Shown piece by piece: positions 50,638 through 56,257 of a stretch of DNA of 56,257 nucleotides. Below the pieces are notes generated by a model that was not told the origin of the DNA, made no database searches, and saw only the letters and a program-made list of their open reading frames with translations. How positions within the stretch are numbered: position 1 is the first letter of the stretch; every line of letters begins with the position of its first letter. Origin of the DNA: Desulfocapsaceae bacterium (GTDB lineage: Bacteria; Desulfobacterota; Desulfobulbia; Desulfobulbales; Desulfocapsaceae); contig JAQVER010000010.1 in assembly GCA_028697885.1 (NCBI GenBank), forward strand, positions 1-56,257. The letters run 5' to 3'. Position numbers and translations under genes: made by a program.

Positions 50638-53298
50638 ATGAAGGATAAAATTCTAATTTTTGTTGCTATTTTGTATTTCGTAGCAACTTCTGTCGCCTAT
50701 GCAGCGACAATTGACATCTCTGTATTACCAACTGGAGATGGTTACTGGCATGACGAACTGGGAAGCTCCTATGACTCTTTTGATTCAGCCGGAGCCAGTG
50801 TTTCTGCACATTATCAGTTCTTTGGAACCAGCGATACTGTTTCTTTTAACACGGGATATGCCCAGTTCAGCCTGGCTTCCGCCCCTGCCGCCGCAAACAT
50901 AATTTCTGCAACATTGCTTTTAAATCTTGAAAGTGCATATTTAACAGGGTCGACCCCTTCTGCTGGCACCATAAATCATGCATCAAATTCAAGTGGTGCA
51001 ACCGGGAGCGCCTCACAGAAAATTGCTGGTAATGAACTTGTTGCAACTATAATGCCTTCTAACCCTATAGGGTTGAATTCTTTTGATATTACAGGCTACC
51101 TCGTAAACGATCTTACCAATGGTTACAGCTGGTCGGCATTTAGTTTTAACCCGAACACCAGTGGTGATTACAGTGATCGTTACGCCGGGTTCAGCTTCGC
51201 AAGTGCGGACAGTGGGAATGGTGCGTATATACGATTTGTTACAGGCCCCGCCCTCTTAGTGAGCCCATCGGGATCGACTTATAACAACGGTTCGGTTACC
51301 ATCGCGGCGGACTCAGGCGCCATCAACGGGACATGGAACGGCAGTGTTGCGGGAGGTACTCTCTCAGGAGCATATCTCGATAGCACCGCGATTCTGCTCA
51401 CCGCGACCCTGCCCGCGGGAACGATCGTCTCCAGCTGGGGTATCGGCTGCGACTCCACGACGGCAACAACCTGTTCTATTTCAAGCCTCACGACCGACAC
51501 GACGATCTCTCCCGTATTCGCGCCTGACACACGGGCGCTCACGGTCAGTCCGTCGGGACCGACCTACAGCAACGGAGCGGTCACCATTTCCGCTGATTCC
51601 GGCGCTATCAACGGAACCTGGAACGGATCAGCCACCGGTGGAACCCTGACGGGAGATTATATCAATGGCGCCGCAGTCGTGCTCACCGCAACGCTGCCCG
51701 CAGGCACAATCGTTTCCAGCTGGGGCACGGGATGCGACGCAACCACCGCTACTACCTGTACGATTACAAGCCTCTCAGTCAATACGACGATATCGCCAGT
51801 GTTCGCGGTTGACACCAAAACGCTCACGGCGAGCCCTTCGGGACCGACCTACAACAACGCTGCAGTTACCATTGCCGCTGATTCCGGCGCCGTCAACGGA
51901 ACCTGGGATGGCAGTGCTACAGGCGGCACCCTGTCTGATACATACAACTACGGAACGGGGATCGTACTCACCGTAACGCTGCCGGCAGGAACGGTCGTTT
52001 CCAGCTGGGGCGCTGGATGTGATGCAACCACTGCTACTACCTGCACTCTCAATAACGGTACCCTGACTTCAAATACAACGATCTCACCCGTATTCGCGGT
52101 TGACACCAAGACGCTCACGGTGAGCCCCTCGGGACCGACCTACAACAACGGGGCAGTCACCATTGCCGCTGATTCCGGTGCCGTCAACGGAACCTGGGAT
52201 GGCAATGCCACAAGCGGCACCCTGTCTGATACCTACAACTACGGAACCGGGATCATACTCACCGCAACGCTGCCCGCAGGCACGGTCGTTTCCAGCTGGG
52301 GCGCGGGATGCGATGCAACCACCGCTACTACCTGTACAATTACAAGCCTCTCAATCAATACGACGATCTCGCCCGTATTCGCACTTGACGCCAGGACGCT
52401 CACGGTGAGCCCTTCGGGACCGACCTACAACAACGCTGCAGTCACCATTGCCGCTGACTCCGGCGCCGTCAACGGAACCTGGGATGGCAGTGCCACGGGC
52501 GGCACCCTGTCTGATACCTACAACTACGGCACCGGGATCGTACTCACCGCTACGCTGCCGGCAGGCACAGTCGTTTCCAGCTGGGGCACGGGATGCGACG
52601 CAACCACCGCTACTACCTGTACGATTACAAGCCTCTCAATCAATACGACGATCTCGCCCGTATTCGCACTTGACACCAGGACGCTCACGGTGAGCCCTTC
52701 GGGACCGACCTACAACAACGCTGCAGTTACCATTGCCGCTGATTCCGGCGCCGTCAACGGAACCTGGGATGGCAGTGTTACGGGCGGCACCCTGTCTGAT
52801 ACCTACAACTACGGCACCGGGATCGTACTCACCGCAACGCTGCCCGCAAGCACGGTCGTTTCCAGCTGGGGCGCCGGATGCGACGCAACCACCGCTACTA
52901 CCTGCACTCTCAATAACGGTACGCTGACTTCAAATACAACGATCTCGCCCGTCTTCGCGGAAAACAACGCTCCAACCTTCACCGGTACACCCACTATTAG
53001 CGGTATTGCAACGGTTGGCAAAACACTTAGCCTGTTAGATACACTTACTGACGATAGCGATGGGGATACAGTTACTCTGAGTTATCAATGGGCTGCAGAT
53101 AGTGTAGATATTCCTGATGCAAACTCAGATAATTATATCCTAACAAAGAATGAGGCGCAGAAAAATGTAACATGCACACTTACTGCGGATGATGGCAATG
53201 GTGGAATTGCAACATTCACCACAGTTGGTGTTGATGTAGGAAACAGCTTTCCGTGGCCTATGTTCCTGCCTGCGATAACGAGTCATGCTACACATTAA
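50638..53298 (+). CDS. Large secreted protein with six near-identical 95-residue repeats
   Basis: The 886-residue protein has a signal peptide (residues 1-22, ATSVAYA end) and an N-terminal beta-rich domain (about 24-200) resembling DNRLRE/carbohydrate-binding modules. Six tandem repeats follow, of about 95 residues each, with LTVSPSGPTYNN, ADSG, GTWDG and SWGxGCDxTTATTC as their landmarks. The last segment (about 780-880) is an Ig/cadherin-like module (APTFTGTPTISGIATVG). Each repeat carries paired Cys. This is a surface or extracellular adhesion-type protein; no enzyme motif is seen. The ATG has a strong GGGGGAAG site. It ends with a hairpin terminator. Confidence 0.85.
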   Translation: MKDKILIFVAILYFVATSVAYAATIDISVLPTGDGYWHDELGSSYDSFDSAGASVSAHYQFFGTSDTVSFNTGYAQFSLASAPAAANIISATLLLNLESAYLTGSTPSAGTINHASNSSGATGSASQKIAGNELVATIMPSNPIGLNSFDITGYLVNDLTNGYSWSAFSFNPNTSGDYSDRYAGFSFASADSGNGAYIRFVTGPALLVSPSGSTYNNGSVTIAADSGAINGTWNGSVAGGTLSGAYLDSTAILLTATLPAGTIVSSWGIGCDSTTATTCSISSLTTDTTISPVFAPDTRALTVSPSGPTYSNGAVTISADSGAINGTWNGSATGGTLTGDYINGAAVVLTATLPAGTIVSSWGTGCDATTATTCTITSLSVNTTISPVFAVDTKTLTASPSGPTYNNAAVTIAADSGAVNGTWDGSATGGTLSDTYNYGTGIVLTVTLPAGTVVSSWGAGCDATTATTCTLNNGTLTSNTTISPVFAVDTKTLTVSPSGPTYNNGAVTIAADSGAVNGTWDGNATSGTLSDTYNYGTGIILTATLPAGTVVSSWGAGCDATTATTCTITSLSINTTISPVFALDARTLTVSPSGPTYNNAAVTIAADSGAVNGTWDGSATGGTLSDTYNYGTGIVLTATLPAGTVVSSWGTGCDATTATTCTITSLSINTTISPVFALDTRTLTVSPSGPTYNNAAVTIAADSGAVNGTWDGSVTGGTLSDTYNYGTGIVLTATLPASTVVSSWGAGCDATTATTCTLNNGTLTSNTTISPVFAENNAPTFTGTPTISGIATVGKTLSLLDTLTDDSDGDTVTLSYQWAADSVDIPDANSDNYILTKNEAQKNVTCTLTADDGNGGIATFTTVGVDVGNSFPWPMFLPAITSHATH
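51253..52974 (+). repeat. Six 285/291-bp tandem repeats within the secreted protein gene
   Basis: Repeat units start at 51253, 51538, 51823, 52114, 52399 and 52684. Units are 285 bp, except the third and the sixth, which are 291 bp because they contain CTLNNGTLTSN instead of CTITSLSIN-type text. Units 3 to 6 are nearly identical at the DNA level while unit 1 has diverged. Such arrays are prone to copy-number change by recombination. Confidence 0.9.
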
Positions 53299-53313
53299 AC
53301 AAGCACCCTTAAA

Positions 53314-53356
53314 GGGCAACCTGTTCCTGCTTAGTCGGAGCAGGTTGCCCAGTTTA
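53314..53356 (+). terminator. Hairpin after the secreted repeat protein gene
   Basis: GGGCAACCTG (53314-53323) pairs with CAGGTTGCCC (53341-53350), followed by AGTTTAAT. It lies 16 bp after the stop; the U-tract is poor but the stem is strong. Confidence 0.7.
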
Positions 53357-53494
53357 ATATTGCCAGCCTGTATCTCAACAAAAAAAACAATTTTACTCAT
53401 ATTGAGCTTATCTGCGAGAAGCTCCGACCAGTCTTAATATTTCACCCGCCTTATTAGGCTTAGGGTTACTACTGAAGTCAGACATCAGTTCTGG

Positions 53495-53914
53495 AAACCA
53501 AACCTCTCTGCCACTCTCTCAAAATCAGCCGGAGAGCAAAAACTAACTTTTTCTGTATACGTTACCGGTTATAGAATATTTCTATATACTCACAGATCTC
53601 AGACTCATCTTTTTTTCTTGTGCCACACTTTCTGTGATAGACTATCTCGGTTTTCAACGCCCCCCAGAAGCTTTCCATCGGGGCATTATCATAACAGTCC
53701 TCTTACGACTTATAGCTTCACATCAAACTGTTTGAGTACTCTTGTAAAGGCAACAGTATTGCCTCCCGCGATCAGAATAAAGGATCAGCACTTTCTCGAG
53801 ACGTTTTGCTAAAACAGCCCGAAACAATGCCTGGATAACAAGATCTTTCGTCATACGCTTGTTCAGCGCATAGCCGACAATCTCGCCGGTGAAGATGGCA
53901 CACTTTTCACGCAA
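53495..53914 (-). pseudogene. IS3-family transposase (OrfB) remnant, frameshifted
   Basis: Minus-strand frames contain pieces of the OrfB integrase core: GEIVGYALNKRMTKDLV then LYSDRGRQYCCLYKS, then after a frame change DCYDNAPMESFWGALKTEI, then EICEYIEIFYNR interrupted by a stop before RIQKKL and a diverged end REWQRGL. The DNAPMESFW and EIFYNR boxes are characteristic of IS3-group transposases. At least one frameshift and one nonsense codon show it is dead, and the N-terminal half and OrfA are missing. Confidence 0.8.
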
Positions 53915-54259
53915 ATCACACCCGGCTTTCCAAAGTCATATTTTTTCCGCCATGATGACAGTAAAAGCGGAGTCAAAATAGGCCAAAAATTCGGCGAAAA
54001 GTATTTTTATAAATGGTGGAAAAGAGCCTGTGACAATATTGGGATTGAAGGTGTAGATCTTTATGGTGGTACTCGTCATAGTTCCGCTGTGGCTCTGAGA
54101 AAGGATTTCTCACCGGAGCAAATTAAGCAAGGTACTATGCATCAAACCAATAAAGCTTTTGAAAGATACTTCAGGATTGGAGCAGACGAGATTCGTGAAA
54201 TCTATCAAGAAGCATCTAATTCATCGAGAAAAATTAGAAAAAAAATGGCTAACAAATAG
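53915..54259 (+). pseudogene. C-terminal stump of a tyrosine recombinase (phage-type integrase)
   Basis: An open frame ending with TAG at 54257-54259 reads GTRHSSAVALRKDFSPEQIK and then the tail AFERYFRIGADEIREIYQEA. The Arg-His of the GTRHS box and the Tyr of AFERYFRI fit the catalytic core of tyrosine recombinases. About 105 C-terminal residues remain; the upstream part is cut off by the IS3 relic, whose coding end abuts it. It suggests a lost prophage or integrative element. No att or tRNA gene is visible. Confidence 0.75.
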
Positions 54260-54318
54260 ATCCAACTCATGCAACAGCTAGGAATTAACGTTAAGAACAA
54301 CAATCAAACAAACAAAAG

Positions 54319-54360
54319 TTGACAAAAGTTGACCCTCCACATATATTAGTAATATGGAGG
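54319..54360 (+). promoter_or_regulatory. Sigma-70 promoter with overlapping inverted repeat for the XRE/ImmA gene
   Basis: TTGACA (54319-54324) is separated by 17 bp from TATATT (54342-54347), a near-consensus promoter. The region also holds a direct repeat (AAAAGTTGAC twice) over the -35 and an imperfect palindrome CCTCCA...TGGAGG (from 54333) running through the -10 into the GGAGG ribosome site (54356-54360). These could be operator sites for the XRE protein encoded downstream, allowing autoregulation. Confidence 0.8.
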
Positions 54361-54367
54361 AAGTCAA

Positions 54368-55498
54368 ATGAAAAGATTAAATATTGAGAACATAAAAAAC
54401 CAATTAGACAAACTAGGACTTTCACAATCAAGCCTAACTACCGCGCTAGGTGTATCAAAACAGTCCGTAAGTAATTGGTTGAGTCATACAAAATACCCTC
54501 GTCCAGCCACACTCCTAAAACTTGCTCAAACACTCAAACTTACCTACAATGAAATTGTTATAAAAGAGATAGACACAATAGAGCCTGTAATTGCTTTTCG
54601 TAAAAAAGGAAATCATAAAATCTCAGACGATTATATTGAAGATGCTAGAGACAAGGGATACTTACTTGAACACCTTGTTCCTTATCTCCCATATGATAAT
54701 TTTTCGCAACCACCTGTCCTAAAAGAACCGATATTAGATTATGATTATATCCATCAAGTCGCCGACACTGTTCGAAAAGATATTGGAAAATCCAAAGAGG
54801 AAGAAATCAAGATTAGTGATCTGATAACGTTTTTCAACACTAATCACGCAGTTCTCATTCCAGTGTTTTGGGGAAATAAGAGAAACCATGAAAATGCTCT
54901 CCACGTTTTTCTCCCATCTTCAATGACAACATGGATATACATCAACTTGGACAGTAAAATTCACGATTTCAAATTTTGGCTTGCTCATGAGTTAGGGCAT
55001 GTCAAAGCACCCTCATTACGAGAAAATGAAGCAGAAGATTTTGCTGATAAATTTGCTGGCTCACTTCTTATAAGTAGAGAATTGGCAAAACGCGAATATT
55101 TAGACATCAAAAAACTGCAAAGTAGCAGTGCGCAAGTTTCAAGAATTATAGATATTGCAAAAGAATTGATAGTATCCCCATTAACTGTTTATTTCGAAAT
55201 TAACAGATATGCAGAGCATGCTAACAAACCAATCATAAACCTAGAAACAGATAGCATTATCTATAGGGCCAACACTGCATTTTGTTCAAAATATTATAAC
55301 GTTGCAGAAACATTGTTTGAAGAACTGCCTCCATCACCTCACAAATACATCAACATATCGAAAGATTACTTCAAAACACCTTTCTTTGATGCCTTAGAAC
55401 CTTTCCTGAAGGAAAAGCAAAAATCACCAAGTTTTCTACAATCAATATTGAGCATATCACCTCCTGATGCGCATGCCCTGTACGAAGAGATGTGCTAA
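54368..55498 (+). CDS. XRE-family regulator with ImmA/IrrE-type metalloprotease domain
   Basis: The 376-residue protein has an N-terminal HTH_XRE domain (about 6-60, LGLSQSSLTTALGVSKQSVSNW) and a C-terminal ImmA/IrrE domain with zinc motif HELGH (207-211) and downstream E-x-x-A (NEAEDFADKFAGSLL). In ImmA-type pairs the metalloprotease half works with the XRE half; here they are one protein (COG2856 type). Its stop overlaps the start of the PIN gene (TAATG), so both are made together. It would act as the antitoxin and autorepressor of a toxin-antitoxin unit. It is AT-rich and next to an integrase stump, fitting horizontal acquisition. Confidence 0.9.
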   Translation: MKRLNIENIKNQLDKLGLSQSSLTTALGVSKQSVSNWLSHTKYPRPATLLKLAQTLKLTYNEIVIKEIDTIEPVIAFRKKGNHKISDDYIEDARDKGYLLEHLVPYLPYDNFSQPPVLKEPILDYDYIHQVADTVRKDIGKSKEEEIKISDLITFFNTNHAVLIPVFWGNKRNHENALHVFLPSSMTTWIYINLDSKIHDFKFWLAHELGHVKAPSLRENEAEDFADKFAGSLLISRELAKREYLDIKKLQSSSAQVSRIIDIAKELIVSPLTVYFEINRYAEHANKPIINLETDSIIYRANTAFCSKYYNVAETLFEELPPSPHKYINISKDYFKTPFFDALEPFLKEKQKSPSFLQSILSISPPDAHALYEEMC

Positions 55499-56061
55499 TG
55501 TCTGCAACTGTCATTGTAGATACATGTTCGTATTTCAGGCTTGCTCAAAGCATTAACCCACTGCTCAAAACACCTTTTTGTGAAGAAGGTCATATCTTGG
55601 GTGTCATCAAGAACCTTCACGAAGAGTATAAACAAAACCCACGGTTAAAAAGCAAATTTGGTTGGGTTGATCAACCAGAGTATGAAAAAAACAGGCAAAG
55701 CTGCTTCAGAATTAGCAGAAATGATCAAATAGAAATCAGTAATACATTTTATTTTATCAGGGATACTGCACGCGAGGAGAAATTAACAACTGGAAAAGTT
55801 GATATTCAAGCATTGGCGCACGCATACATACTCGAAATACCCATTATTTCTGACGACATAGACTTACTTGCCCTAGCAAAAATATATGAAATCAAAACAT
55901 ACAACTCGCTTAAATTCCTAAAGATTCTACTAGACTGTGGCCATATTGATATGGATATGGTTAGAGCTATAGCGTCTTATTGGAGCTATCAAAACGACAC
56001 CCCTGCATCATACAAAAAAGACTTTGAGAAGCTGTTCAATGAAACTGTCCCATCAAATTAA
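55498..56061 (+). CDS. PIN-domain ribonuclease-like toxin partner
   Basis: The 187-residue protein shows a PIN-type fold: VIVDTCSYFRLA (Asp8), the middle acidic VDIQALAHAY (Asp102) and ISDDIDLLALA (Asp119, Asp120, Asp122). The acidic residues could bind the metals for RNA cleavage. It begins at ATG 55498, overlapping the stop of the XRE/ImmA gene by one base, with no separate promoter. PIN proteins next to XRE-ImmA regulators are a recognized predicted toxin-antitoxin class. Length exceeds the shortest VapC toxins (about 130 aa), so it belongs to a longer PIN group. Target RNA is unknown. Confidence 0.8.
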   Translation: MSATVIVDTCSYFRLAQSINPLLKTPFCEEGHILGVIKNLHEEYKQNPRLKSKFGWVDQPEYEKNRQSCFRISRNDQIEISNTFYFIRDTAREEKLTTGKVDIQALAHAYILEIPIISDDIDLLALAKIYEIKTYNSLKFLKILLDCGHIDMDMVRAIASYWSYQNDTPASYKKDFEKLFNETVPSN

Positions 56062-56257
56062 AACGGGAAAGAAATGGGAAAGAAAATAGCCGAAACCAAA
56101 GAGAGACAATCTCAATGATTTCGGATATTTAATTGGTGGAGGGAACGACGACCTACCACAAAACAGTCTCGAAGCCCGCACTCCTCGTAACTCCTTGATA
56201 ATAAACGCTGAAGTCATCTTGCACAACCATTTCCCGACAACCCGACCAGAGAAACGA
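56062..56257. other. Window end, no gene recognized
   Basis: The last about 195 bp after the PIN gene contain no open frame or structure that I can support. The next gene probably starts beyond the window. Confidence 0.5.

Noticed and set aside
1..56257. CRISPR arrays, rRNA and tRNA genes
   Set aside because: No regularly spaced short direct repeats and no cloverleaf or rRNA-like sequence were recognized.

Overview
The window looks like chromosomal DNA of a strictly anaerobic Desulfobacterota (deltaproteobacterial), perhaps Desulfobulbales-like, bacterium. This is inferred from a MoxR/Bat aerotolerance operon, selenium-dependent glycine-reductase-type genes, paired ACT-protein/UPF0210 genes, a VKOR-thioredoxin fusion and an even base composition. 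There is no rRNA or tRNA gene to fix the taxonomy, so the placement is tentative.

Layout. 1-760: the end of one dipeptide/nickel-type ABC ATPase and a complete second one. 761-11150 (minus strand): moxR, DUF58, DUF4381, batA, a batB-batC fusion, batD and batE, followed by an HtrA protease; three intergenic palindromic elements sit among these genes. 11150-16350: an accessory patch with a truncated DUF262 gene, a UvrD-like helicase fused to an Fe-S PD-(D/E)XK nuclease, palindromic repeats and an RlmN-like radical SAM gene. 16379-24927: mainly housekeeping genes (ClC channel, membrane hydroxylase, VKOR-Trx, ThiF, LtaS-like sulfatase, ACT protein, UPF0210). 25239-26450: a secreted beta-helix protein followed by a 27-codon relic of a second UPF0210 gene. 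26514-29995 and 35188-38055: two separate TrkA/TrkH potassium systems. Between them lies a selenoprotein reductase locus: grdC-grdA on plus converges on grdE-grdB on minus, and both grdA and grdB carry an in-frame UGA with a bacterial SECIS-type hairpin. 38275-41774: a universal stress protein and a P-type ATPase of the Na+/K+-ATPase-like class. 42066-47351: an amino-acid permease, a one-module NRPS-like adenylation-thiolation-reductase enzyme and a phosphopantetheinyl transferase, a small biosynthetic locus. 47864-49939: an HU protein with an unusual cysteine tail and a diguanylate cyclase. 49940-56257: an accessory end with remnants of IS4- and IS3-family transposases, a large secreted repeat protein, an integrase stump, and an XRE/ImmA-type regulator with a PIN-domain partner.

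How parts fit together. MoxR and the Bat proteins probably form one envelope-associated AAA+/VWA machine, with HtrA as envelope quality control. The Grd proteins would reduce glycine (or a related amine such as betaine or sarcosine) to acetyl phosphate via a selenoprotein carrier, but GrdD and the thioredoxin pair are not here and must be elsewhere or absent. The potassium systems and the Na+/K+-like ATPase suggest a cell that invests in cation homeostasis. The NRPS-like enzyme, its activating PPTase and the neighbouring permease predict a small amino-aldehyde-derived product, possibly a pyrazine-type molecule.
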